Assembly: GCF_964204865.1 (NCBI RefSeq)
Contig: NC_135257.1
Span: forward strand, 1,736,001 to 1,800,000
DNA from: Styela clava
Lineage: Eukaryota; Chordata; Ascidiacea; Stolidobranchia; Styelidae
Direction of reading: 5' to 3'
DNA: 64,000 nucleotides
Below are positions 38,876-50,600 of the stretch, one piece after another. Under the pieces are notes generated by a model, which saw only the letters and a program-made list of their open reading frames with translations, searched no databases and was not told where the DNA came from. How positions within the stretch are numbered: the first letter of the stretch is position 1; each line of letters begins with the position of its first letter. Position numbers and translations under genes: made by a program.

Positions 38876-38883
38876 ATTATAGG

Positions 38884-39980
38884 TCAAGTCAAGAAAAAAT
38901 CTTCAGTAAAAGGTACAATACCTGAGATAGAGTGAGACCAAAACGTATTTTAATCATTGAGATGGAGTTATAAACTTTTTATCACTTTCAGATGTCCCGT
39001 GTATCGTGCGCCGAAACATTACATTTTCGTAAAGTGAGGTTGGTTACCCCTCCTCCCCTAATCCCTATCCGTTTGTCGATAAGCCAACATAACTAGACTA
39101 AGACATTGGTTATTTTGATACGTTGTTGATCCAACAAAACAAGATGTCGTTGTCAATAATATAGGTAATACTGGCGCTCCCATTTTATATGTACAGTCTC
39201 TGAAGGTTTATGACTTCAAGCCAAACATACACTATATCGTCTGAATGCTTCGCGGGCCGCACAAAATTCTTTGGCGGGCCGCAGGTTCGTCACCCCTGGT
39301 TTAAATGGACAAGCGCCAAAGACCAATTGTTTTGCACTTTTCGATGTATATTTAAATGTGAAGACTACTGATGTTGTGGCCATTAAAACAAGTATATAAA
39401 ATAATGGATAAAGAGATGGACTCCAACAAAAAGAACAAATATTAATTCCAACTCAAACAACTTAGAATACAAGATTCTGAATGTTATCCAAGCAAAAGTA
39501 GGATTCTAATTCGGCGGAGAATGAGTTTCCCTTTGCTGTTGGTAAAAATTGTAAATTTTGGATTTCGTCTATGACGTCACAATAAAACAAATTGGTGCTT
39601 TGAAATTTCTTTTACGAAATTTTGAAAATATGGTTTCGAGTAATGTGGCGAATGCCGCCATCGCCATCTAATGTAACGCCGCAAATGGGCAAATGGACAA
39701 GAAGAGAGGGAAACGAGCAATCGAATTCGTGAAAAGGTGAGACTAATTTTTAACCTTTCAATGAAGGTTAGTGGGTATTACTTTAATATAGCCTTGGAAA
39801 AGATATTAAATTTTTTACGATAGAAAATAAAACTAATTAATTCTAGATGATAATTTCGCCCTTTCGTCTCGTTACCAGTGGGAGTTGGATCTTGCAATAT
39901 GCCGAGTCCGTCGACTTTAAACAACTTAAAATAACCTGTTTAATAGAACTCACCGATTTTAGATGAAAATATTCACTATG
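38884..39980. other. Non-coding; unpaired hAT end
   Basis: A hAT right end (GCGGGCCGCAGGTTCGTCAC CCCTG) finishes at 39298 with no partner found. The remainder up to the H2B promoter has no supported gene. Confidence 0.4.
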
Positions 39981-39988
39981 TATCACCG

Positions 39989-39994
39989 TATATA
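39989..39994 (+). promoter_or_regulatory. TATA box-like element of the H2B gene
   Basis: TATATA within CACCGTATATAGTC, 53 bases upstream of the chosen H2B start codon. With the usual 25-30 base spacing, transcription would begin near 40020, after the first in-frame ATG at 40000. Confidence 0.45.
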
Positions 39995-40041
39995 GTCTTA
40001 TGGATGTGCAGAATGAATTAAATATGCATTTGGGTTTTAGT

Positions 40042-40419
40042 ATGCCACCGTCAAAACGTGCCAAAATGTCACCAAGTCAAAAATGTCCACAAAAGTCAAG
40101 TGGTGGTAGCGCAGGGAGAGCGAAAAAGGCCGAAGAAGAATGCTTTAGAAACAACATGTATAAAGTTTTAAAAGAGATTTATGATGACACTGGAATAACG
40201 AAACAAGCTATGAATATTATGAACAGTCTGGTAAATGAGTTGTTTATTGCAATCGCCACGGAAGCCAAAAGAATAATGGAGTCTGGAAACCGGACAACAA
40301 TGACAGCAAGAGATATCCAGAACGCCGTCAAAAGTATTTTACCAGGCGAACTTGAGAAGCATGCCGTGTCAGAAGGAACGAAAGCGGTTGCCAAATTCAA
40401 ATCGTATACATTCTCTTGA
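40042..40419 (+). CDS. Divergent histone H2B variant, intronless
   Basis: The C-terminal two thirds is a clear H2B histone fold: MYKVLKEIYDDTGITKQAMN, NELFIAIATEAKRIMESGNR, then TMTARDIQNAVKSILPGELE and the signature KHAVSEGTKAV. It departs from canonical H2B in the N-tail (MPPSKRAKMSPSQKCPQKSS instead of a K/A/P-rich tail), in a Cys-bearing EEECFRNN before helix 1, and in the end KFKSYTFS replacing K-Y-T-S-S-K. An in-frame ATG lies at 40000, but the TATA-like box and the H2B-like MPP start favour 40042 (125 residues). A polyadenylation signal follows 18 bases after the stop and no histone stem-loop is seen, so this is probably a replication-independent, perhaps germline, variant rather than a cluster gene. 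Confidence 0.92.
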   Translation: MPPSKRAKMSPSQKCPQKSSGGSAGRAKKAEEECFRNNMYKVLKEIYDDTGITKQAMNIMNSLVNELFIAIATEAKRIMESGNRTTMTARDIQNAVKSILPGELEKHAVSEGTKAVAKFKSYTFS

Positions 40420-40436
40420 TGGTGTGATTATTTGTC

Positions 40437-40442
40437 AATAAA
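40437..40442 (+). terminator. H2B variant polyadenylation signal
   Basis: AATAAA 18 bases after the stop codon. The usual histone 3' stem-loop is absent. Confidence 0.65.
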
Positions 40443-40518
40443 ATGATTTATTAATGACATTTTATCTCTTTTGATAGTCTCCATCTCCTTTTAATAGTCT
40501 CTAATAGTCTGATACTGC

Positions 40519-40898
40519 TACCGTGTTCCCCCGAAAATAAGACCTAGCCTGAATTTTGAAAATGATTTTATGTAAGCCTCCTCCTTAAAATAATACCAGT
40601 CGAAAGCACGAATTTTTTCAGGGTCCTAGTCGATGGCAAGAACTCTCTCCTACGATTACGCTCTATATGATTAATCTAAAACGTGTGAGAGAGGGAAAAG
40701 GTTCAATTACCCGAGGTAACGTGAGGATCACGCCACGATTCATATTTCGTATATATATTTGAAAATTCGTAATCTCTACTTTATAATTTTATTTTTGATA
40801 ATGAAAATAAAAGACATCCCACAAAATAAGCCCTAGTGTTATTTTTCGAAGAAAAATTGAAATAAGCCTCTGTCTTATATATTTGGGGAAACACGGTA
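40519..40898. mobile_element. MITE, 380 bp, TACCGTGTT ends
   Basis: Left TACCGTGTTCCCCCGAAAAT and right GGGGAAACACGGTA are inverse copies (13 of 14 over the tip). Interior ATAAGACC/ATAAGCC blocks are mirrored (AATAAGACCTAG on the left; CAAAATAAGCCCTAG and AATAAGCCTC on the right). The target duplication is not clear. Confidence 0.75.
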
Positions 40899-41150
40899 CT
40901 ACTGTTTTATTTTTTAAATTTCGCGCTTATTAACGGCGGTCCAAATTCTTTATATAGCAAAACTGCCATATTGTAAATAGATGACATTTAGTCAATTAAA
41001 TTAATTTATACAAAATTTCAGATTCAGTTATAACATTAAGCACAAATAGTCAAATTTCATATATTGACAAAGAAAATTGTTCTAGAATTTACAATATATA
41101 TAAAGCTAATTTTTCGTGAATAGAAATAAAGCCACTATGACTACTAATGT

Positions 41151-41216
41151 CTGTAACAAGGTGGAGAGTATTTCCTGCGGTAAATTATGAAGAAAATACT
41201 CTCCACCTTGTTACAG
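41151..41216. repeat. Snap-back inverted repeat (26-bp arms)
   Basis: Arms 41151-41176 and 41191-41216 match at 25 of 26 positions with a 14-base loop. The arm core is AACAAGGTGGAGAGTATTT. It sits at the 5' edge of the LINE remnant. Confidence 0.9.
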
Positions 41217-42950
41217 CTTTTAAACCGATCGTGGGCCGAAGGGCGCGTGGCAGGATTCGATTCAGGGAAGAAGGACAACCCTCTGTCATTTTATCGCCCG
41301 ATACCTCTTACGAGTAATTTTTGTGAGGTTATTGGAACGTATGGTGACCAACAAATTGAAATGGTTTCTCGAGAGGTTTAATATAATTCACGAAACACAA
41401 TCTGGTTTCAGGTCGAATAGATCAACATTGGACAATATTATCAGTCTGAACGTTGATATATACAAGGCTTATTCAAGCAACGACAGTGTTTATTGATATT
41501 AAAAAAGCTTACGATATGGTTTGGCGTGAAGTACTAATTTATAAACTTCATAACCTTGGTATTAGGGGTCTAATTCTATCTTGGATAAAGTCGTTTTTAT
41601 CAAACCGGTTTTTCCAAGTACGGGTTGGATCTACTAATTCTAACAGTTTCAAATCGGAAAATGGAATTTTTCAAGGAAGCGTGAGAAGTCCATAGCTATT
41701 TACAATCATGATAAATGAACTTCCAAAACACATTTCCTCGACATCCAGAACAATTGCTGATGATTGCGCCACATTGGAGATTGTATTGAAATTTAACGCT
41801 TTTATATCAAATATGCAAAAATCAGTTTGTGGTGTCAGTGGGGATTTACCATCTCAATGGCAAAATATTATATATTCGACAATATGTTGACGTACAAAGC
41901 TCATGTATAACATGTAACACACTAATATGATTAAAGATTAAATCTGTTGAAACTTTTGACAGGCACAACATGGAGAGCTTTCAAAGAAGCCTTGCTTAAA
42001 TTATGTTCAATATTTGAATACGGAATAGGAGCCTATTATTTTGAACCAAAGTATGTAATTAGGAAAATACCACTGATACAAAACAAATTTCTTCGTATTT
42101 GCTGTGGCTCTTTTCTCAGCACACCGATCTGTTGCCTAAATGTTACCTGTAGAGAGATTCCGCTTAAATTTCGTCACCAACAGGCTTGAGATATAAGAGC
42201 AAAATTTTATAGATTAGTCGATATCCGAAAACCAACATAATAGATCAAACATGGCACGAGCTTTATCCAAAGCCACCCTTGTTTCAAACCTTCAACATGC
42301 TAGCACCACATGTTGGTCGGATGTTTTTAGGCAAATTTCGGTTAATTGTATACCAGCTCTTCAGTCACCGCCTTGGGAAATGAAACTTTCAAAATATTGA
42401 TGTATCGTTTGCTAATAATATTTCAAAAACAGATTCCTTACCAATAAGTAAACAAGCATGTGATTAATATATTACCGAGAAATACGGTCAATACTTATTG
42501 ATTTACACCGATGGATCAAAGACGGATACGGGATGTGGTTCTTCATTTTGTATTTTAAAGTATGACGTTTCCAAAACTTTCACACTTGACAAAATGTTAC
42601 GTTCGTTCACATCTGAACTTTATGCTATGTACAGGGCATTACCGTGGGAATTTTGCATCGGCCGTGCAACATGTTTTGATTTTAACCGATTATCTGGGCC
42701 TTGTACAGGCCCTAAGTAAAATTTTCCTCATTGATCATATGCTGTTTTTTAATATAAAACTATTCTTTCTTCTCCCAGGAGGCAAAATATTTTCGTAGAT
42801 TTTGCGTGAATCCCAGGACATGTTAGAATTACTGGCAACGAAAAAGAAGATAAACTAGCAAAACTGTGCAATATTTTTGATGCAAAAAAATCGAATTTGA
42901 TTGATAAAATTAAAATACTCATATATATAAATCCTAATAATGACAATAGG
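41190..42950 (+). pseudogene. Decayed LINE with reverse transcriptase and RNase H
   Basis: Successive plus-strand fragments spell a Jockey/I-type LINE. These are KKDNPLSFYRPIPLTSNFCE (finger region), FIDIKKAYDMVWREVLIYKL (motif A), a GIFQGSVRSP motif followed by a stop at 41693-41695, IADDCATLE in place of the FADD catalytic box, and IYTDGSKTDTGCGSSF with RSFTSELYAMYRAL from an RNase H domain near 42500-42650. Frameshifts and stops break it throughout, so it is long dead. RNase H after the RT domain points to the I-group or a relative. Confidence 0.85.
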
Positions 42951-43948
42951 AAATGGGCTTCACATTGTAGCGAGTTTATTTAATCATGGCAAACCTGATA
43001 GATATTTGATTATATCCAAAGAATATGCATATTATTATATAGAATTCTCAAATTTAAATAAGGGACTAAAGACCTACACTAAACTGGCGAAACCCTAGCA
43101 TGTCGCGGAAACTTAGTTGAAAGCCACTGGTCTGGGCCATTTGCCTTAAAATTACCACGGTACTGCTTTTTGTGGAAGCCGGATCTAGAGCCGGATTTGA
43201 ACAATAAGAGGCCCGAGCTATAGGCTATGCCATTTATGAGCCCCCTTCTCAACAATGCCGTCATGCGGCACAATATAATCAATTATGATATCATAATAAA
43301 GGCGATTAATTAAATTAGTATAAGCGATCGATTTTTCCAAATTTAAACAAATTCATTCATTAGACCGTATTTTTTTTGAACATTTCAAACGTAAATTTCA
43401 ATTTCGCAATTTCATATTACTTGTCTCTTTTTACGGTAAATGATTATTATTGTATTTTTCAGGGCCAATCAGGGAATACCCCACAATTAAAATGGTGGAT
43501 TCGATCAGAGAAAATGCATAACAATGTTGCCATGTAACAATCATGGTTTTTTGGTCGTCTCATATAAGCTCTTCGTCTAGTACTCTAGTGAATGCTGTTG
43601 GCGGTTCAGCTGCCAAAGCCATACTCATCAATAATAAAAGTGTTCTAAAATTTCCTTCCTTACAAATTAAAAAGATATTGAACCTTGTTTGGTGCAGTTT
43701 TTGTTCTCCGCGGCCTTCCTTCTCCAGTGATATTGTGTGTTGAATTTTTTCCTCCAATTTTTTATGTTATTTTTTACAGGATGGACTATGATATATGTTA
43801 TTGATCAAATCTATCAATCTATATTCTATATCGTGAAGATGTAATTAAACATCAAAATCATATCCCCGTCGCCGCACTGAATTGTAAACATTATTAAATT
43901 CAATGAACAAGCATATGTATGCAATGTGTGATGCTGAGTAAACTACAA
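42951..43948. other. Non-coding, transposon fragments
   Basis: Contains a GAAAGCCACTGGTCTGGGCC tip and a GAGCCGGATTTGAACAATAA piece near 43120-43210, both transposon-like, then the presumed 3' flank of the receptor gene. No gene supported. Confidence 0.35.
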
Positions 43949-44647
43949 CTACAACGCAGTGGAATCGATATTGTCAATATCCTCTTTACATTTTCTCGAA
44001 TTGTCCAAATTTGGGTTCTCGACAATAGCTTTTCTGGTGTTACTGTTTGCATTTACTTGTTCACCATTGTTAGACCGTTGATTAATAATTAAATTCACAG
44101 TCCAAGGGCAGCATATATAACGTCTTTTATTTGTCTGCTCATTTTCTTCATATGTGGCGGTTTGGCTTCGATTAATCCATAAATTTGCTGCCCATGGACA
44201 ACAAGTGTGAGAGTGTTCCATGCGGTCTTCAGACCTCGAGGAGTCGACATCATCACTTTCGCGAAATGAAGATGGTTGATTGTCATTAATTCCTAATTTA
44301 GATTCACGAGTACTTTGATTTATCCACAATGTTGATACCCACGGACAGCATGAACAGCGTTCGTTATCCGAATTTTCTGATCTTTTTGAACTGGGACCGC
44401 TTTCAACCTCAGTTGCTTTGTCTTTATTAATCCACAGTTTATCTGCCCACGGACAACAAGATACATCTTGATGTTCGTTTTTCATTTCAGCTGTTTCAGA
44501 AGTATTTGTAGGCCCAATAGACCAATAAGAACTCTCCTCAGCTATTAGGAGGGTGGCTACCCACGGGCAGCAGCGGCACCGATATCTCTCCATTTTCTTT
44601 TTACGCCTCTCAGCGACCGCGCCACCAATCCTAAGCTCTGCTTTCCA
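43949..44647 (-). CDS. Cytoplasmic-tail exon with five CCPW repeats
   Basis: The last exon of the receptor gene, 233 codons. It joins the transmembrane exon in phase 0 (CYLRRK then WKAELRIGG). A basic ERRKKK stretch follows the membrane, then five repeats of consensus C-C-P-W-x-x-x-L-x-I-N (CCPWVATLLI, CCPWADKLWIN, CCPWVSTLWIN, CCPWAANLWIN, CCPWTVNLIIN), spaced 30-49 residues apart by Ser/Glu/Asn-rich, probably disordered linkers. The Cys pairs lie in a cytosolic segment, so metal binding, lipid attachment or a docking motif are all open. No kinase, ITIM or death-domain signature is visible. Confidence 0.85.
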   Translation of the reverse strand, partial: WKAELRIGGAVAERRKKKMERYRCRCCPWVATLLIAEESSYWSIGPTNTSETAEMKNEHQDVSCCPWADKLWINKDKATEVESGPSSKRSENSDNERCSCCPWVSTLWINQSTRESKLGINDNQPSSFRESDDVDSSRSEDRMEHSHTCCPWAANLWINRSQTATYEENEQTNKRRYICCPWTVNLIINQRSNNGEQVNANSNTRKAIVENPNLDNSRKCKEDIDNIDSTAL

Positions 44648-47600
44648 CTAAAATATATATAGTTTTCAAATTATACAAATGTTATTATTAACATAACTGA
44701 ACCTTCGGAAATATTGCGAATGGAGTTCATATCGACATAAGTAACATTTGTATATTTTATGAGAACTTCTCAGAAATGGTCGTTAAAAGGTAAGACTGGG
44801 CGGCACTGGTAAAATTAAAATAATCGATTACAATGAAGAGTATAAAACTATCCGTTGTTGAACATTCGTTGAAACGGTAAAATATTAACATAGGACTCTT
44901 ATATGAATTGGCTTATGGGACACTAGTTGGTTATATAACCGTGGAGTTGTAATAATGTTGTAAAGGGCCTTTACAACGTTGTTTGAACATTCTGTCACTG
45001 GGAACCTCCCAACCCAATATCATGTACATTGTACAGTATTATTGATGAAAGAGAGACAGACGTATTGCAATGAAATATAAACAACAAACCTTTCGTCGAA
45101 GGTAACAACTCACACTGATTCCGACAACTACAAACAATATAATTGCTCCTATGACGATCAGCAATATTATCCACCATTTCCAGAAATCTAAATGCAAAAG
45201 AATATTCGGGTTTTTTGATCATAACGTCAATTTTGATTAAAGGTTGGGAATTTTTCATTTATCTAAAGCTACTTTTCTTGCAAAAAAAATTATAATGATA
45301 TGAAAACATTCAAAATAGCCCTGAAAAGCAATTTGGAACAAAATGGTCTAGTGGTTAAGAAGAATGAAAACCTTAATCGCCCCTAAAAAATGCAGACAAT
45401 AATTTAGATCAGTGGTTCCCAAGCTTGTTTTTTGCGACCCCAATTTTCATAAAATCAGAGCCTACAGAAACTCGCGACCCCAAAACTAGAAACGTTCAGC
45501 AACTTCAAAAATCAATATATATATCAGTTTCAATTGCCTCAACGGGAACAATTGTACCTGCATATGGACTGCAAGTGGACATTGACCCAAAAAAAGTATG
45601 CGAATAAGTACGGCAATGCGCCCGAAAAACCTCTAAAGATTTGAAAACCCATGGAATCATAGGAAAACCATATTGTAAAAATCTCTTCGATCAGAAATAT
45701 AACGGTTCTACGGCAACCCATAGACGGACTTGATAAATGATTGCTTCTAAATATACATAAATTTGAAACTTTATTTAGCATATTCCATCAATGTTTTTAA
45801 TATTTTTAGTTCAATGTTAACATATTACAGATTGCTCCATTATCAATTCGAAAGTGAAACAAAGCATGAGAGTAAAATAGGGAAAAACGTGTACGGAATC
45901 CCATCTTTTGAGTGCCTTTTATTATGCTAGAGCAGGGTGGTCTAAGATTGTCGGCTCCGTGGGCTACAAAATTATTTTTGCATTGTTCGCGGGCCACAAT
46001 AGTGCTGGGAATAGCCAAACATACAATACAAACACTTTTGTTGTGCAAACACATTGATCAGTTTTATCATTTATCATGCAAAAACCAGCAAAAGTTTTTC
46101 TATATCTAAATTTAGAGAGATTTAAACTTCCGCAAGTTTAAGTGCTTTTGAACATCGATAAGATTTTCAAAGCCAAATCTTAACTTTGTAAAATTCTCAT
46201 GGCTCACAAGATTATAAAATGCCGTTTTAAATTACATTCTTTTGACACCGACACAACTTGCCAACATATCATGCAAGTATTGTGGTATATTCCCTCCGAC
46301 ATTCAGTTTAAAATCTGTTTAAATTCGTCAGCTTTGTTTTCGAACTCATGTTTACCCAAAAACTTCAGATAAATTGATCACCAGATGTGCGGTACAGGAG
46401 GGTAGTTACTAATTTTTTGACATCAGGGCGTCATTTTTTGTAATACTGCTGGTTGCAAAAAACACCCGGTATGAATTATATTGTTAGGCCATAACATTAA
46501 TATTTAGTTATCAGACATAGCCACCGCATTCGATTTTCAGTTTTTTATGGTGCCAAAATTTTTAGCTTTTATTCCCGACTAAACCGTTAGAAAGCCAGAT
46601 AACAATTTAGACTTCCAAGCACACCATTCAACTCTGGTTGCACAAAATAATAAACAAATACCCGCCGACTAGATGGAAAGGTTAAGTACTACATGAAAGT
46701 TTTATTAATTAGTTTCGGCGTCGTTTGGACAGAAAATGGCCAAATTATTGCTGAAAAATCCGAAGTTACGCACTTTTACCTTACTCGGCGACCAAAACAA
46801 GTTCCACTTTCAAATCGCATGTTTGACCGAAATTGGGCGACCCCATCCGGGGTCGCGACCCACAGTTTGGGAACCACTGATTTAGAAACGCTCATTAAAT
46901 GAAATAGCGACCATAACACTAATACGTACTTGTCGAAGCCTCTGAAGCAGAAAATGATGCCGTTTCTTCTGACACTGCTGATGTCGATATATCAGAGCTC
47001 CCAGTAGGAGTTATATTTGGGAATGGTGAAGTCGATGAAAGTGTTTTTGACGATTCCTCAGTTACATCCATAGTTGATAAATTTCGTGTAAGTCCTGATG
47101 ATGTAGGTAAGTCGTTCGTTCCTGGGGTAGTATCTTCAGTGGTATCACCTTCCATGGAAATATGTATAAGAGCCTTGTATAAGTATGTGGCCGGCTATTC
47201 TAATTTAATAAATGACCGGTTTTTAATTTACCAGTCGTTATTTTATTTCTCTCTGTAACGATTTTTGCTGTGCTGGTAATGGGAGCAGATGCTATGATAT
47301 CTGTGCATGCTGCACGCGTACAGTTTTTGTGCGACAGTTTTAGTTTTTGATTTGATAAAATTATTTACAGAACATACGTTCTTATCGTCAGTATTAGGAA
47401 TATATCTATTGAACGCAAAGGAATGCTGATACTCACAATGATCTGAGAATATTCAAAATAGCTTTTTATGAGTCATTTCCAGCTTTAACTATACTGATAT
47501 TTTAGCCGCAAATGGTTCGGCAGCTTTTGTCTCACCCCCAGCAGATGAACACAACAATTCAGCAAAACGATCACTAGATCAATTTCGTTTCCAATAAAGC

Positions 47601-50600
47601 CAATGATAAAACTATGCTCTACGTCCAATAGAAGGCAAACTTTATATACTTGACCAAATATATATACACATTTCCGGTAGCCTGCGGGTCGCATTAATTT
47701 AACAATGCTCAATAAAATATATATTTCCGTCCAAGCACTTTGGAACGTTAAACCCTTGTCCCCGACCTTTCTATGCACCCTAGTCATTTTTAATGCCAAA
47801 TTGCAGATATTAAACTAAACTAAACGAATGATTACCACTAGCAGTATAGCCACGTTCGGCGTGTGAACAGCATACCACAGTGCTTTCGCTTACGCTACTC
47901 ACTACAAAGCAATTGCGGTACAGCAGTGACTGTTGAGAAATAAATCCGTGTGTAGATAATATTATTCGATTGATTATTGTTTTGATGTGTTGAAAATTAG
48001 GTCATTAGAGAGATACAAAAACTTATTTGCGTGCAGCATTTTGCCCGCGGGCCGCAGTTTGCCGACCCCGACTATACGTACTTGTGGTAGCTACTGATGC
48101 CACATTTGATGCCGTTGCAGTCGATATATCAAACATTGTAGGAGTTATATCGGGGGATAGAGATGTTACTGACGATGACGTTATTTGAGGCATTTCAGTA
48201 GTTACGTTCACGTTGGATGAAGTTTCTGAAATTCCTGATGATGTATATAAGTAATTTTCGCCTGTTGTAGTAGCAGTAGCACCTACATCAGAGAACAATA
48301 TATATTTCAATGCTCAATGTAATCAAAAATGATCCCAAAATGAGCCATCCGTGTCAGATAAGTATCTTTTAATTGATTAATAAAACTGCTAATCTTAATC
48401 GAATATTTCTTACCTGTCGTTATTTCGTTTCTTTCTGTTGTAAACCCTGTTGTGCTGGATGTTGTGTCATATCGTACACATGTTGTTCCATTTCCAGTGA
48501 ACCCATGATTACATTTGCAAGTTATCACTGCATATATGTTGCTCGTGCAAGTTGCATTTACATCACAAACTGAACACATATCATTATCTGAGAAAGAGAT
48601 ATGATTTAAATAAATTTTATGAGTTAATCCATGTTATCCATATATTGAGTGATATCCCGGTTTTTCATGAGGAAAAATAGTGAAAAGAGCCGAAAAACAT
48701 CGTTGTTTTATCGGAAGTTTTTCACACTATCGGTTGAAACAAAGTTCTGACCAAGCTCAGAATTATGTATATTATCAAGCTACCCAATAACCCCAATGTC
48801 ATTTGAGACATACAACTATTTCGCCTGTAAAATGCTAAAACTTACATTGTGTAAGAGTCATCGCGGCTTCAGAAGTGGATTCAGTTCCATCATGTTTTCG
48901 TGCAGTGACAGTCAGTGTCAAACTGCGTTCTGTTTCATTCTTCGTGTTGGGAACTTCAACCTTTAACAAGTTGAAAATCGATTGTGAAAAATACTGCTTG
49001 GTACTGATGGCAGTTATTTTTGTATGCAGCGTCGATAACAGAAATATGCATGATAGTTATGAAACAAAATCATCCAAGCTACTGCATCAGACCATTCTCC
49101 ATTCTTTCACGCCATAGTTCTCAAACATTTTCGTATACACGATATTTTTTTATATAAAATTTAACTTTTCATACTCGTATGTACCTTCAAGAAATTCGAA
49201 CCATCGATGCCGTCTTCGTCAATAATGGTTGAAACGGTTCCTGCTTCGTCTGATATTTCATATAGGATTGCTTTATCAACAGAAGGAATATTCAGTATAA
49301 TCGAAGAGCCGTTGTTTATCCAGTAGTACGTAGCTGCGTTAATGTTGATTGAATCACCATTAAACACTGTAGAAGAATCATTGTAACATGTTAATTCGTC
49401 ATATATTGGTTCACAGGTCATTCACTCGCACGACCATGCAACATTCCGAATCCACTTCGATGTGGATAGTTTCCAGCCATAAAGAGCTATTAATATTCAT
49501 CGTCGATGAAAACAAGAATTTTAATTTGTTACAAATGTAATAATATTGAATGATAAATTTAAATATATATGAATACCAGTTGTGTAAAAGAAGGGATTTT
49601 TAATTTCCTTTGTGTCGACGTCTATTGCTTCAAGATATTTGGTGTACAGAAGAGTAGAATTCTGGTTTTTCAAACAATCTTTCACCAAAAACTTGGTCGC
49701 CAATCCTAAAACGGTATTTGTCGGAACAGTTCGAGTCGTGCCGTCATTCGAGTTCAATTCTGTAACAAATATTTTTGCATAATTTCTATGATTATATCTA
49801 AATATGATAATATTTGCCTTAACACATACACAAAAGTTTGTTTCAGCTAAGTTTAGATCCCGCAGCAACCCTTTTTTCTGGTTTTAAAACGGACATTGGG
49901 TATCAATTAAATATTGTATATATATGATGTAAATATAATGAAATGTTTTTACATCGACCTTTCATTTTACTTACCGCTTGATCAAGGTGCGTATTTTTAT
50001 GATCACTATTTCAAATTTTGAAAACACATTGTAATAAAATTAAGTGAATTAAGGAAATTAAGTGAATATTACAATATGATATACAGGATTCATCTAAGTC
50101 AATACTTACTATTTCCCATGATGCTGAATGACACTACACTGCCTCCTTCCGAACCGATCAATACGAGTGGAATTTCCACAGTTGACATATTTTCTGGTGT
50201 TACCAACATGGATCTTTCAATTGTTTGGTCACTGCAGTCACTTGGATCAGGGTTGTAGGATAATTCGTAACCGAATTCAATAATACTTATGTATGGCACC
50301 CCAAGAGATTTATCTATATGTAAAGTATAGAAAAAAGATAAGTCATTATCCATCGGAACGTATTAAATTAAAGATGAGGTTTAATCTTATTTAGGTGAAG
50401 ATATGATTTTTCTATTTAGTTAATGTTGGGCTGAGTACTACTAACAATATCAATATCCCCGAATGCAGTAATCAATACTGACCTCCATTGTTCACAAACG
50501 AATTGCTGAATTTCGACCCGTTAAGTATGTAATCTTTATTTGATGGTAACGTTTTATCTTTAACTTTCATTTCATAGAATACGAGTGGATTCTCAGACGT

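Noticed and set aside
40000..40041. Earlier ATG for the H2B variant
   Set aside because: It lies only 6 bases past the TATA-like box, so it is probably upstream of the transcription start. The later MPP start fits H2B.
43949..44593. CCPW repeat frame as a stand-alone gene starting at its first ATG
   Set aside because: The frame extends 18 codons upstream to a splice acceptor and joins the transmembrane exon in phase, so it is better as a terminal exon.
48375..49117. Plus-strand frames across the receptor exons
   Set aside because: They are antisense shadows of the EGF and Ig-like exons, which have splice borders and conserved cysteines on the minus strand.
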